Shown piece by piece: positions 8,659 to 17,457 of a DNA stretch of 64,000 nucleotides. Where the stretch lies: assembly GCF_030913705.1 (NCBI RefSeq), contig NZ_CP133190.1, forward strand, positions 2,170,001 to 2,234,000. The letters run 5' to 3'. The DNA comes from Anaerocolumna sp. MB42-C2 (GTDB taxonomy: Bacteria; Bacillota; Clostridia; Lachnospirales; Lachnospiraceae). The stretch's first letter is position 1. Each line of letters starts with the position of its first letter. The notes beneath the pieces are model-generated. The model was not told the DNA's origin and did no database searches. It saw nothing but the letters and a program-made list of their open reading frames with translations. Both the position numbers and the translations under genes were made by a program.

Positions 8659-10446
8659 TTATTCCCCCATCTTCTCTTCTTCTATGTTTTCCGTTAAATA
8701 TGGAAATTCAATTCTAACAGTGGTTCCTTCCCCGATTTTACTCTCTATTTCAAACAAATAATCCTTACCAAAACACAATTTGATTCTTTCTTTTACATTA
8801 TATATTGCAAATCCCGAAAATGACTTCTTGTTTTCTTTCTTCTCCAATTCTTCAACATCAAACCCTTTTCCATTATCTTGAATTATCAGTCGTATATTTT
8901 CTCCGACTCTCTTCATTTCGATTAGGATGTTATTGGTTGTTACCGCCTCATTCATACCGTGTATAATCGCATTCTCTACAATCGGCTGCAACAGGAACTT
9001 AATCACATAACTTTGGAATAATTCTTCCTCTATTTCATAATCCACTGTAAATATATCACCATACCTGATTTTCTGTATTTCAATATAGCTTTTGACATTC
9101 TCTATTTCCTTTTCAACCGTAATAAACTGATGTTTGTCTATAATTGTATTTGACAACAGGGTCGATAATGCTGCCAGTCCGTTGCTGACATTTCCAGCGC
9201 CGCTCATCATCGCTGTAAAGCGGAGTGAATTTAAGGTATTAAACAGAAAATGCGGATTAATCTGTGCCTGTAACATATTTAATTCCAGTTCTCTTTTTTT
9301 CCCTTGTTCTTTCTTATTATCTATAATTAATTCCTGCATTTTCTTCGTTACCTGACTGAAGGTTCTTCCAAGATATCCTAATTCATCTTTACTATCGTCT
9401 ACGATAAACTGATTAAAATTATTATCCGCTGCTTTTCCAACCGCTTCTACCAATCCTTCCAACGGTATCTTAATACTTTTCCACATCTGTCTATATACCA
9501 TAATCGCGCAGAAGATACCGCTTATAATACAAATTAACGTAGCTATTGTAATTGGCTTGTTCACAGAGCGTAAGTATTTATTTGATATAATCAGCATCGT
9601 AGTAAAGTTCTGTTCCTTGACATGTGCATAAATAACTATACTTTTTTTATTCGATACTTTATAGTTTGTTATAATTGGCTTTTTTCTCTTTTGCTGACAT
9701 AAGCTGAATAAGTCCATATCCAACGGATTTCCTACTTTGGCATCTGTTTCCTGTGTTTGTATAATATTTCCCTCTGCATCCAGAATTGTCAAATTAGAAT
9801 CTTCGCCCAGATTCATGTTAGAAAAGCAATTATTAAAAGCATCCGGATTGATGTGAATGGAGATATAACCAATTATATTTTCTCTGTTTCTGTCTGTTAT
9901 TGGTTTTGTATAAATAACATAATTCATTTTTGCCTCGGTAATACTCAGCCAATTCTTACCGTCCTTAGACTTTTGTATTATCTCCTTTAATTTATCCGGA
10001 CTAAAATAAAACCATCCCTGATCATATATTGGCGTATGGTCAACGTCTAATAAATATATTTGCATGATATCCGGCTGGTTTGACATGTAGTTAGACATAA
10101 CCTGATTCATTTCTGCAACAAATTCATTTTTTTGAATATAATTCATTTTAACAAATTGTTTCATGCCCTTTTGGACTTGTTTATTAATTAAGATAAGGTC
10201 TGCAACCCTTTCATATTTATTACATTCATAATCTATTAATTGGTTCACAGCTTTCATCGTTTGCACCGAGTAATCGCTTACTTTATTTTCTATTGCGTTA
10301 TTAGACACATAATATGAGATACCTGCCGATATAATTAAAGGCAGAATAGCCATTAAGATAAATGAGTATAGTAATCTTGACGATAAAGGCAAATTACGAA
10401 TCAGATTATTCTTTATTGGATTTCCGCTTATCCTGTTTATTTCCAT
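8659..10446 (-). CDS. Sensor histidine kinase, YesM family
   Basis: 595 residues. One membrane helix lies at about 25-50 and an extracytoplasmic Cache-like sensor at 50-290, with a second helix at about 297-318 and a HAMP linker at 320-370. The His_kinase domain carries the phosphoacceptor motif QAQINPHFLFNTLNSLRF (His near 396). The C-terminal ATPase domain has N-box ENAIIHGM and G-box DNGKGFDVEEL. It would sense an extracellular sugar or binding-protein signal and phosphorylate the YesN-like partner encoded three bases downstream. The ATG at 10446 has GAGAGG upstream. The gene follows the terminator of the surface-protein gene, so the regulator/transport block starts here. Confidence 0.92.
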   Translation of the reverse strand: MEINRISGNPIKNNLIRNLPLSSRLLYSFILMAILPLIISAGISYYVSNNAIENKVSDYSVQTMKAVNQLIDYECNKYERVADLILINKQVQKGMKQFVKMNYIQKNEFVAEMNQVMSNYMSNQPDIMQIYLLDVDHTPIYDQGWFYFSPDKLKEIIQKSKDGKNWLSITEAKMNYVIYTKPITDRNRENIIGYISIHINPDAFNNCFSNMNLGEDSNLTILDAEGNIIQTQETDAKVGNPLDMDLFSLCQQKRKKPIITNYKVSNKKSIVIYAHVKEQNFTTMLIISNKYLRSVNKPITIATLICIISGIFCAIMVYRQMWKSIKIPLEGLVEAVGKAADNNFNQFIVDDSKDELGYLGRTFSQVTKKMQELIIDNKKEQGKKRELELNMLQAQINPHFLFNTLNSLRFTAMMSGAGNVSNGLAALSTLLSNTIIDKHQFITVEKEIENVKSYIEIQKIRYGDIFTVDYEIEEELFQSYVIKFLLQPIVENAIIHGMNEAVTTNNILIEMKRVGENIRLIIQDNGKGFDVEELEKKENKKSFSGFAIYNVKERIKLCFGKDYLFEIESKIGEGTTVRIEFPYLTENIEEEKMGE

Positions 10447-10560
10447 TCTTCTGCCTCTCTTTTCACATTTGTTTTTTCCATTCTATAACATTTTTTTCAG
10501 ATAGTAAATATGCTCTTATTTTTCTATATATTCAGATAAAAACTGACACTTATTTCATAC

Positions 10561-10607
10561 AAATAAAAAATCTGACCGGTAACTGGGAACTGATATCGGT
10601 CAGATTT
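10561..10607 (-). terminator. Rho-independent terminator of the Ig-like surface protein gene
   Basis: An 11-bp perfect stem (AAATCTGACCG at 10568-10578 with CGGTCAGATTT at 10597-10607) is followed on the minus strand by a run of T (TTTTTTATTT). It lies about 60 bases past the stop codon. Confidence 0.85.
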
Positions 10608-10669
10608 ATAATATTTATTATCAAATTTTATGACGATTATTGATTACCACAGTCATCGTTACTCTCTTA

Positions 10670-13240
10670 TTATTCCAGATCATCCGTTTGATTAGGATAA
10701 GTAACAAAATAGTAATCACCATCTACTAATTGATTAATCGGAGTAATCTCTCCGGTAGCACTGTTAAAAGTGCATACAACCCAGGATCTTTCTTCACTAC
10801 CGGCAGGTACTTCAAAAGTATAAGTACCGGCTGATGTGGTTACAACAACCTTTGCTCCGGAATTTACTAAAGTTCCGCTTTCGTTACCTGAGTAATTGTG
10901 AACATAAAATGTATAGATTCCTCCTGCATATGGTTCATAAATGGAAGTAGTTTCAGGTCCATAGGAATCCGTATCATCATGATCCAAACGTAAATGTAAA
11001 TGTTCTATATCGTCTACATTTACATCTTCAGGATGTGTTTTGTTAACATAATAGATATGATAATGATCATTTCCTTCAACCGGACCAATAAGATGGGAAT
11101 CCAGGTCATAAGGATATTCATTCCAAGTCAAAACAAAAGTTGCCTGGCCTTCTTCTTTCAGAGTAGCCACAACCACGTCCTGATTCGTAAATGCGGTACC
11201 GCCTAAAACAATGATATCACGAGTTGTATCAGCATATGTAACACCAACAGCCTTATCCCTCTTATCTATTAACTTAATGGTGTAATATCCTTCGTCTAAG
11301 TCTTCAATACTAAATGCAGCACCGCTGACTACTTTCGTTGTTACTTGCTTCAATACTGTCTCGCCGGAATCATCTGTTATATAGCTGTAAACTTCCAATG
11401 TAAATTTCAGTTCACTATCCACCGGTTCACCGGTTAAGGCATTAATGATTGTACCGGAAGCTGCTCCTTTTAATGTTTCATCTTCACTTGTCAACTCAAT
11501 TAGAGAACCGTTTACAACACTTGAGGAATTCTCTGCTACAGTAGTCAGCTGAACCAACACTTTATAACCACCTTTAGAAAATACTACAATATAGTTACCC
11601 GGAGTTAATTCATCCGCTATATAATATCCCTCTCCATTGGTGCAGGTTGATATTGTGTTGGGATTAGTGAATATTGCATTTAAAGCATCCGATACACTGC
11701 CGTCATACTTAAGAATTCTAACATCTACACCGGATAAAGGTTCTGTAGAAACTGCTGCTTTAGTCACTACATCATCACCTTCGTCCACATCAATGCTGCT
11801 TCCCGTAACAACTGTAACTCGACCGGATATAAATGCGCCAACAGGATTACCCGGTTCATTCGGGTTACCCGGTTCATTTGGATTACCCGGTTCATTTGGA
11901 TTACCCGGTTCATTTGGTTTACCCGGTTCACCTGGATTACCCGGATTGGAAGGGCTGCCACCATTATGAGAGGATGATCCATTTGAAGATGAATTCCTGT
12001 TTGAACCTGTATTTACAGTTGGTGCCACTGAAATACTTCTTGCGGTCTCACCGGTTCCCACAATTACATTTACTGAAGAACTTCCTGTAATAACAGGAAT
12101 TAAATCTTCACTGGCTACCTGAATCGTAGTTGCTTCCGCTCCCGGAAGAATCACCAGATTTACCCTTTGGGTACAGGTTAATGTTAACGGAATACTGGAA
12201 GTGACTGTGGCTCCAGAGTAATTTGTACTGACCGGTATTGGGGTCGTAGAAGTTCCGGAAATGTTAATGTTAGCCACTGCATTAACCTGTAACTCTCTCA
12301 CCGTACCATTGTTAACCAAAGTTAAATTGGTATTGTTACCACTGACATGAATGGATGGATTACCTAATTCTCCAACAACCACTCTGGAAGTAGGCGCCGA
12401 TACATTGATAATATTGCCCACAGCCTGCTCATACCAGGTGTCAGCTTTAATCTGACGGATATCTACTGATTTAAAAGTACCATTATTCGTAACATCCGCA
12501 TTTGGAGCATCAACAACCAAATTCTGTTTTTCGTAATTACCCGCAGGAATACTGATATTCACTGCTTCTGCAGTCTTAAGGGTAATTTTAGCAGCACCGC
12601 TGCCAAGCAACGTATCTAACTCTTTCTGATTAGCTACTGTTCCGTTTTTATCAACCACTTTGATGGTAACGGAATCTGTTTTGCCGCTTAAAGTCTTTGC
12701 GGTAATCTTAACCTTACCGACCTTTAAAGCCTTAATTTTACCAAGGCTGTCAGGTTTTGCAATCTTAGGATCAGATGTACTCCAGATTGTGTTGTCATTG
12801 GACGCAGCTGGTGTTAAGGTTCTGTTTAAATCATATTTCTGACCCAGATTTAATACAGTAACCTTGTTACTAATTTTGATTGCGTTTGCCGAATCCCTTA
12901 CTGTTACTTTACTTAATAGATAGTAAGTAGCTTTAGGGGTTTTAACTGTGCAGTTAATAACAGCAGTTCCTTTTTTAATACCTGTTACTACTCCCTTATT
13001 TGTCACAGCTGCAACTTTCTTGTTACTTGATGTCCATTTGTAGGTAGAATCTTTAACTTTATTGCTTACAGTAAAGCTATATTTTCCCCCTACTAAAACG
13101 TCGGCTGATTTAGAAATTACCGGTTCTTTTACTGCTGCTTTCACAGCTGTACCAGGGCTTAAAATTACAGACGATATAATTAATGAAACTATCATCAATT
13201 TAGCCAGCAAACTTCTAAATAACTTTTTTCCATGTTGCAT
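10670..13240 (-). CDS. Secreted Ig-like (Big_2) surface protein with PEG-rich stalk and YfaP-like C-terminal domain
   Basis: 856 residues from the ATG at 13240, which has AAAGG just upstream. A longer frame from TTG 13282 lacks a binding site. A Sec signal (MQHGKKLFRSLLAKLMIVSL, cleavage near VKAA) leads into two Big_2-type Ig repeats (about residues 35-195; motifs WTSSNKKVAAVTNKGVVTG and WSTSDPKIAKP). A beta-rich middle follows, then a Ser/Asn linker and a stalk of six-residue NEPGNP repeats. Next come two carboxypeptidase-regulatory-like domains (one with GEGYYIADELTPGNYIV) and a C-terminal domain with LTWNEYPYDLDSHLIGP and DDTDSYGPETTSIY. That last domain resembles the YfaP-like domain of other surface proteins. 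No LPXTG or SLH anchor is visible. Its role is probably structural or adhesive at the cell surface. It has its own promoter and terminator. Confidence 0.8.
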   Translation of the reverse strand: MQHGKKLFRSLLAKLMIVSLIISSVILSPGTAVKAAVKEPVISKSADVLVGGKYSFTVSNKVKDSTYKWTSSNKKVAAVTNKGVVTGIKKGTAVINCTVKTPKATYYLLSKVTVRDSANAIKISNKVTVLNLGQKYDLNRTLTPAASNDNTIWSTSDPKIAKPDSLGKIKALKVGKVKITAKTLSGKTDSVTIKVVDKNGTVANQKELDTLLGSGAAKITLKTAEAVNISIPAGNYEKQNLVVDAPNADVTNNGTFKSVDIRQIKADTWYEQAVGNIINVSAPTSRVVVGELGNPSIHVSGNNTNLTLVNNGTVRELQVNAVANINISGTSTTPIPVSTNYSGATVTSSIPLTLTCTQRVNLVILPGAEATTIQVASEDLIPVITGSSSVNVIVGTGETARSISVAPTVNTGSNRNSSSNGSSSHNGGSPSNPGNPGEPGKPNEPGNPNEPGNPNEPGNPNEPGNPVGAFISGRVTVVTGSSIDVDEGDDVVTKAAVSTEPLSGVDVRILKYDGSVSDALNAIFTNPNTISTCTNGEGYYIADELTPGNYIVVFSKGGYKVLVQLTTVAENSSSVVNGSLIELTSEDETLKGAASGTIINALTGEPVDSELKFTLEVYSYITDDSGETVLKQVTTKVVSGAAFSIEDLDEGYYTIKLIDKRDKAVGVTYADTTRDIIVLGGTAFTNQDVVVATLKEEGQATFVLTWNEYPYDLDSHLIGPVEGNDHYHIYYVNKTHPEDVNVDDIEHLHLRLDHDDTDSYGPETTSIYEPYAGGIYTFYVHNYSGNESGTLVNSGAKVVVTTSAGTYTFEVPAGSEERSWVVCTFNSATGEITPINQLVDGDYYFVTYPNQTDDLE
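11844..11945 (-). repeat. 18-bp tandem repeat encoding the NEPGNP stalk
   Basis: About five and a half copies of an 18-base unit (gattacccggttcatttg on the plus strand), nearly identical in the middle and degenerate at both ends. They encode a Pro-Gly-Asn-Glu hexapeptide stalk on the minus strand. Copy number may vary between strains by slippage. Confidence 0.85.
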
Positions 13241-13356
13241 TGTACCTTTCCCTCTCTTTCTTTTGCTTAATTTTTTATTCAACAGATAGCTCTGCGAATA
13301 GCAGGATAACTATAAAAATAAATTTTATTTTTAACAAGTATTTTTTGTATAAAGTA

Positions 13357-13384
13357 ATTATATTAATTTACTATATTATGTCAA
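13357..13384 (-). promoter_or_regulatory. Strong sigma-A promoter of the Ig-like surface protein gene
   Basis: Minus strand TTGACA (13379-13384), 16-base spacer, TATAAT (13357-13362). Both hexamers are consensus. The leader to ATG 13240 is about 110 bases. Confidence 0.8.
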
Positions 13385-13798
13385 TTGTGTTAATGTAAAA
13401 AAATCTAGTCATTATTATACTGAATGTAGAAATTTAAATTATTATAAGAAAATATGTATATTTTTGTATCTAAAATTAACATTTTCTTGACTATTTCTGA
13501 CATATTTAGACTTTATAATAAATATTTATCTATAAAATCTTATTTATCAACTTAACTGCCAAATCGTAAATATAATATCATCTATAAAACTAAATTACTA
13601 TATCCATGTCATAAGTCGTTATATATTTGTAACAACTCATCAATTATACTTGTAAAATGGTGAGAGGGCTCAATTGTAATCCGAGCTTCCCGTTTTGTAA
13701 ACAAATTTCACATTTTGTAAGTAATTCTCCGAATTGGTTTGATGATTGGTTCCAATCGCCTCAGACAAGGATTCGGCTCAGAACCGCTCTTCAATGCT

Positions 13799-13853
13799 GA
13801 CCAATCCGCCAATTTCTGTCAATGCCGGCCAATCCACCAATTTCTTGACAATG
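13799..13853 (+). repeat. Tandem 27-base repeat overlapping the opuA promoter -35
   Basis: Two adjacent copies (13799-13824 and 13827-13853) share CCAATCC[GA]CCAATTTC followed by TGTCAATG or TTGACAATG. The second copy contains the -35 hexamer of the opuA promoter. It may be a regulator-binding region. Confidence 0.55.
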
Positions 13854-13873
13854 TTCATATTATATGGTATATT
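13845..13873 (+). promoter_or_regulatory. Sigma-A promoter of the glycine betaine transporter operon
   Basis: TTGACA (13845-13850), 17-base spacer, TATATT (13868-13873). Transcription would start near 13880, giving an unusually long leader of about 285 bases before the first transporter gene. Confidence 0.75.
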
Positions 13874-14000
13874 TGATAACTAGCAACTGTAAAATATATG
13901 GAAGTTGTTACTTTTGTGATTTTGATAATTTACAACTCTTTAAATTACAGGAGGAATTTTTTAAATTCACAAAGATTAAAATTAAGTAAAATCTGTAATT

Positions 14001-14030
14001 CAGGTAATTGGGAACCTGTTTCGTTTTTTT
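14001..14030 (+). terminator. Attenuator-like hairpin in the opuA leader
   Basis: A short inverted repeat (CAGGT, eight-base loop, ACCTG; 14001-14018) is followed by TTTCGTTTTTTT. It resembles an intrinsic terminator located between promoter and gene. The stem is only five base pairs, so it would be weak without extra structure. Confidence 0.4.
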
Positions 14031-14129
14031 GATTATACCTGTCTTCAGACGTTACAGCTTTAGACCTTATAATCCGGTTCTCCTATCGCCCGACCTCTTA
14101 TAGATAAATGAAAAGAAAGGATAAGTATA

Positions 14130-14168
14130 ATGAAATGCGGCAGCATTAATTATACGGGTGGGATATGA
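14130..14168 (+). CDS. Twelve-residue leader ORF overlapping the opuAA start
   Basis: The [15 protein letters not shown] has a strong ribosome binding site (AAAGGATAAGTATAATG). Its TGA stop overlaps the ATG of the ATPase gene as ATGA (14165-14168), a standard arrangement for translational coupling. The ATPase gene's own binding site (GGGTGGG) lies inside this ORF, so ribosomes on the leader would control access to it. No homologue is known to me. The ORF may be regulatory rather than produce a functional peptide. Confidence 0.45.
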   Translation: MKCGSINYTGGI

Positions 14169-15358
14169 TCAAAGTAGAAGTAAAAAACTTATATAAGATT
14201 TTTGGACCTACACCAAATAAAGTCTTGGACTGTCTCAAAGAAGGAAAATCCAAAAAAGAAATATTACAAGAGACAGATCATGGAATTGGCGTAAATAATG
14301 CCAGCTTCCAGGTAGAAGCAGGCGAAATATTTGTTGTCATGGGACTCTCAGGAAGCGGAAAATCAACCTTAATAAGATGTCTGAATCGGCTTATTGAACC
14401 AACCGCCGGTGAAATTTACATTGATAACGAAAACATAGTGAAATGTAATAAAGTCAGCTTAAGAGCAGTCAGACGAAAAAAGATAGGAATGGTATTCCAG
14501 AATTTTGCCCTTCTTCCCCACAGAACTATAGAAGAAAACGTAGCTTTTGGGCTGGAAATACAGGGTGCCAAACCGGAAGAACGCTTGAATAAAGCAAAGG
14601 AGTCACTGGAACTGGTAGGCTTAAAAGGTTATGAAAAATCCATGCCCTCAGAATTAAGCGGCGGTATGCAGCAGCGTGTCGGCTTAGCAAGAGCCCTGGC
14701 AACAGACCCGGACATTCTGCTGATGGATGAAGCTTTTAGTGCTCTGGACCCTTTAATAAGGAAAGAAATGCAGGATGAATTATTGTCCCTGCAGAGCAAA
14801 ATGCATAAAACAATAATCTTTATAACTCATGATTTAGACGAAGCCTTAAAAATAGGCGATAGGATAGCTATTATGAAAGACGGTGTAATCGTTCAGATCG
14901 GTTCGCCGGAAGAAATCTTAAGGCATCCAGCCGATGATTACGTGAAAGAATTCGTGCAGGGGGTTAACCGGGTTAAGGTCGTGACTGCCCGGTCAATTAT
15001 GAAACCTACGGAGACTGTTGTATTTTCCAAGGATGGAGCAAGAGTCGCCATAAGAAAAATGAAAGAAGCCAATATTTCCAGTGTTTTTGTAGTGGATAAA
15101 CAACGTACCGTTATAGGTATCGTTACAATTGAAGATACCCTGAAGCTCATTAATTCCAATACAGACGATTTAAGTGAAATCATAGATAAAAATATTCAGG
15201 TAGTTTCTCCTGATACTCTCATTGAAGATCTCATTCCATTATTTATTAATTCCAGATATCCGGTCGTAGTGGCGGAAGAAGACAAAAAAATCCAGGGAAT
15301 TATATTCAAAGTGTCTGTACTCGCAGGTATTTTGGGTGAGGAGGAAAAATATGTATAG
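14165..15358 (+). CDS. opuAA: Glycine betaine/proline ABC transporter ATP-binding protein (OpuAA/ProV)
   Basis: 397 residues. It has the ProV-type start [20 protein letters not shown], Walker [10 protein letters not shown] (about 61), Q-loop [10 protein letters not shown], signature [15 protein letters not shown] and Walker [15 protein letters not shown]. Two C-terminal CBS domains (about 280-395) include [19 protein letters not shown]. Family members power osmoprotectant uptake. CBS domains of OpuA proteins sense ionic strength and in some species bind cyclic di-AMP; whether this one does is unknown. The start codon overlaps the stop of a 12-codon leader ORF. The gene overlaps the permease start by eight bases, indicating a tight operon. 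Confidence 0.94.
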   Translation: MIKVEVKNLYKIFGPTPNKVLDCLKEGKSKKEILQETDHGIGVNNASFQVEAGEIFVVMGLSGSGKSTLIRCLNRLIEPTAGEIYIDNENIVKCNKVSLRAVRRKKIGMVFQNFALLPHRTIEENVAFGLEIQGAKPEERLNKAKESLELVGLKGYEKSMPSELSGGMQQRVGLARALATDPDILLMDEAFSALDPLIRKEMQDELLSLQSKMHKTIIFITHDLDEALKIGDRIAIMKDGVIVQIGSPEEILRHPADDYVKEFVQGVNRVKVVTARSIMKPTETVVFSKDGARVAIRKMKEANISSVFVVDKQRTVIGIVTIEDTLKLINSNTDDLSEIIDKNIQVVSPDTLIEDLIPLFINSRYPVVVAEEDKKIQGIIFKVSVLAGILGEEEKYV

Positions 15359-16190
15359 AATACCGATTGGAGATGTTGTAGAAAAAGGAGTAGACTGGAT
15401 GACAGCTAACTTTGCTCCCTTTTTTGACGGAATGAAAGCCGCCATCGAAGCTGTTATCAACGGATTTGAATTTGTTTATACCGGTATACCATTTGTTGTA
15501 ATGCTGATGTTGATCGTAATACTTGCTTATTTTGCGGCAGGCAAAAAGACAGCCATATTTTCTTTTTTCGGATCACTTATAATTTATTCCATTGATTTAT
15601 GGACACTTACAATGAAGACCTTTGCTCTGGTAACAACGGCAACCGTGATTGCTCTTGTCATCGGAATTCCTCTCGGAATCTGGATGTCAAGAAGCAATCG
15701 TTTAAATAAAATTATGAGACCCATTCTGGATTTCATGCAAACCATGCCTGCTTTCGTGTATCTGATTCCGGCGGTATACTTTTTTGATTTAGGGCCTGTT
15801 CCGGGTGCGGTTGCTACGATTATTTTTGCCATGCCGCCTATTGTCAGACTCACAAGTTTGGGAATCCGTCAGGTTCCCGCAGATGTAATTGAAGCGTCCC
15901 GTTCCTTTGGTTCCACGCCTGGTCAGATGTTATTTAAGGTTCAGATACCTCTTGCTATGCCGACTATTCTGGCAGGATTAAATCAAACTATTATGCTGTC
16001 TTTATCCATGGTAGTTATCTCCGCCATGATCGGCTCAGGAGGTTTGGGGGATATCGTTTTAAAAGGAATCTCACAAATGAAAATAGGAGATGGTTTTGAG
16101 GGCGGTCTGGCAGTTGTTATCCTGGCTATGATTCTGGATAGAATCACCCAGGGTATCGGTAAACCGAAAACCGGAAGAAGCTGGAATTAA
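15351..16190 (+). CDS. opuAB: Glycine betaine ABC transporter permease (OpuAB/ProW)
   Basis: 279 residues from the ATG at 15351. The frame opens at GTG 15336, but GTGAGGAGG there is the ribosome binding site, so the ATG is preferred. It starts with an amphipathic segment ([20 protein letters not shown]), typical of OpuAB/ProW, followed by membrane helices. The binding-protein-dependent permease core includes [19 protein letters not shown] and the coupling loop [20 protein letters not shown]. It forms the membrane channel with the ATPase encoded just upstream. The start overlaps the end of the ATPase gene. Confidence 0.94.
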   Translation: MYRIPIGDVVEKGVDWMTANFAPFFDGMKAAIEAVINGFEFVYTGIPFVVMLMLIVILAYFAAGKKTAIFSFFGSLIIYSIDLWTLTMKTFALVTTATVIALVIGIPLGIWMSRSNRLNKIMRPILDFMQTMPAFVYLIPAVYFFDLGPVPGAVATIIFAMPPIVRLTSLGIRQVPADVIEASRSFGSTPGQMLFKVQIPLAMPTILAGLNQTIMLSLSMVVISAMIGSGGLGDIVLKGISQMKIGDGFEGGLAVVILAMILDRITQGIGKPKTGRSWN

Positions 16191-16229
16191 TAACCGCTCT
16201 TCCGATAGTTAAAGGAAAGGATAAGATTT

Positions 16230-17090
16230 ATGAAAAAATTGTTAACTTTAGTTCTGGCACTTGTTTTAACTACTGGATTAGTTACGGGGTGTTCCACCGG
16301 TAACAAAACAGAAGATAAAAAACTTAAAATAGGTTATGTCAACTGGGCGGAAGGAATTGCCATGACAAATCTGGCAGCAGCAATACTGGAAGAAAAAATG
16401 GGGTATGATGTGGAACTGGTATTAGCAGATGTTGCGCCGGTATTTACTTCTTTATCCAGCGGTAATACCGATGTGTTCTTAGATACCTGGTTACCTGTAA
16501 CCCACGGGGAATATCTTGAAAAATATGGTGATGATATTGTGGATCTAGGTGTTTCTTATGAAAATGCCCTTATCGGACTTGTAGTTCCGGAATATGTAGA
16601 GGCTAACAGCATAGAGGATCTAAATAAGGATAAAGATTTATATAGCGGACAGATCATTGGTATTGATTCGGGCGCCGGAATTATGTCTGCAACAGAAAAA
16701 GCCATAGAATCCTATGGTTTGGATTATAAATTGGTGAACGGCAGCGGTCCTGCCATGACAGCCGCTTTAAAAAAAGCTATTGATAATAACGAAGCTATTG
16801 TTGTTACAGGTTGGACGCCTCACTGGATGTTCTCCAGTTGGGATCTAAAGGTGCTAAAAGATCCAAAAGGTGTCTATGGTGATTCGGAAAATATTCATAT
16901 CTACAGCCGGAAGGGACTGGATAAAGACCAGCCGGAAGCAACCGCATTCTTTAAAAACTATAAATTCACCGATGAGGTTTTATCCGATTTAATGGGTAAA
17001 ATTGAAGCCAGTGATAATGACCCTCTTGATACGGCGAAAGAATGGATGAAAGAAAACGAAGGTCAGGTTAATACCTGGTTGGGTAAATAA
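16230..17090 (+). CDS. opuAC: Glycine betaine-binding lipoprotein of the OpuA system
   Basis: 286 residues with a lipoprotein signal (lipobox LVTGC, Cys near residue 21). The OpuAC fold follows, with KIGYVNWAEGIAMTNLAA, DVFLDTWLPVTHGEYLEKYG and VVTGWTPHWMFSSWDLKVL. The Trp residues in these motifs match the aromatic box that holds the quaternary ammonium group in glycine betaine-binding proteins. It would be anchored outside the membrane and deliver betaine to the permease. It has its own AAAGGAAAGG binding site 39 bases after the permease gene, and a strong terminator follows, so it closes the operon. Confidence 0.93.
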   Translation: MKKLLTLVLALVLTTGLVTGCSTGNKTEDKKLKIGYVNWAEGIAMTNLAAAILEEKMGYDVELVLADVAPVFTSLSSGNTDVFLDTWLPVTHGEYLEKYGDDIVDLGVSYENALIGLVVPEYVEANSIEDLNKDKDLYSGQIIGIDSGAGIMSATEKAIESYGLDYKLVNGSGPAMTAALKKAIDNNEAIVVTGWTPHWMFSSWDLKVLKDPKGVYGDSENIHIYSRKGLDKDQPEATAFFKNYKFTDEVLSDLMGKIEASDNDPLDTAKEWMKENEGQVNTWLGK

Positions 17091-17128
17091 TAAGTTTTGT
17101 ATTAGGAACAATTGGTTTATAAAAACCA

Positions 17129-17175
17129 GGAAAGTCCGGACGTTTAAGCTATCGTCCGGACTTTTCCTACTTTTC
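17129..17175 (+). terminator. Terminator of the betaine transporter operon
   Basis: A perfect 14-bp stem (GGAAAGTCCGGACG with CGTCCGGACTTTTCC, 17129-17167) is followed by TACTTTT, 39 bases past the stop codon. The symmetric stem could also stop transcripts of the small convergent gene at 17182. Confidence 0.85.
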
Positions 17176-17181
17176 TCATGT

Positions 17182-17382
17182 TTATTTTATTTCATTTTTA
17201 TATAATCCAAAAATGTACAAAGGTGATTGTCCATATAATCCAGTTTCATCATCAGCTAATGATACTCCTGTAGCAGATAAATAAAATGCTTCTAATGCCT
17301 CTTCCTGATTAATACCATACTCTTGTATAATTAATTTAATTACTTCCGGTATTATTGTTGCCCGGATTAAATAATGATCCAT
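17182..17382 (-). CDS. DUF3791-type small protein
   Basis: 66 residues. The core EVIKLIIQEYGINQEEALEA followed by FYLSATG, and the end ETGLYGQSPLYIFGLYKNE, match the DUF3791 family pattern known from many Lachnospiraceae, whose function is undefined. Members are often found next to other small genes of toxin-antitoxin-like loci, but none is seen here. AGGA lies eight bases upstream of the ATG, supporting a real gene. It is convergent with the betaine operon and sits between it and the resistance block. Confidence 0.7.
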   Translation of the reverse strand: MDHYLIRATIIPEVIKLIIQEYGINQEEALEAFYLSATGVSLADDETGLYGQSPLYIFGLYKNEIK

Positions 17383-17457
17383 AAAAAGTTCCTATTCCAT
17401 AAATGACTCTTTAAATATTAGATATTCTAAAACTTATTTGGTTTACTGATGGAGTTA

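Larger units (their letters stand above)
13385..14129. other. Intergenic and leader region upstream of the betaine transporter
   Basis: The 13385-13620 part is A/T-rich with nothing recognisable. From 13660 the base composition is more balanced. It holds a tandem repeat, the opuA promoter, a hairpin with a T-run and finally the leader ORF, each listed separately. A perfect AGGAGG at 13950-13955 is not followed by a usable start codon. No known riboswitch pattern was recognised. Confidence 0.5.

Noticed and set aside
11844..11945. Possible CRISPR array
   Set aside because: The units are contiguous without spacers and stay in the coding frame of the surface protein, so they are a coding tandem repeat.
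11637..11969. Plus-strand open frame with GLPGSF repeats resembling collagen
   Set aside because: It is the complement of the NEPGNP repeat of the surface protein; the collagen-like look is a by-product of the 18-base repeat.
13950..13980. Perfect AGGAGG as a sign of a hidden gene in the opuA leader
   Set aside because: No ATG, GTG or TTG lies at a workable distance, and stop codons follow quickly in the nearest frame.
13870..14165. Cyclic di-AMP (ydaO-type) or other known riboswitch ahead of opuA
   Set aside because: I could not match the conserved sequence blocks of any riboswitch class I know; a covariance search would be needed to decide.
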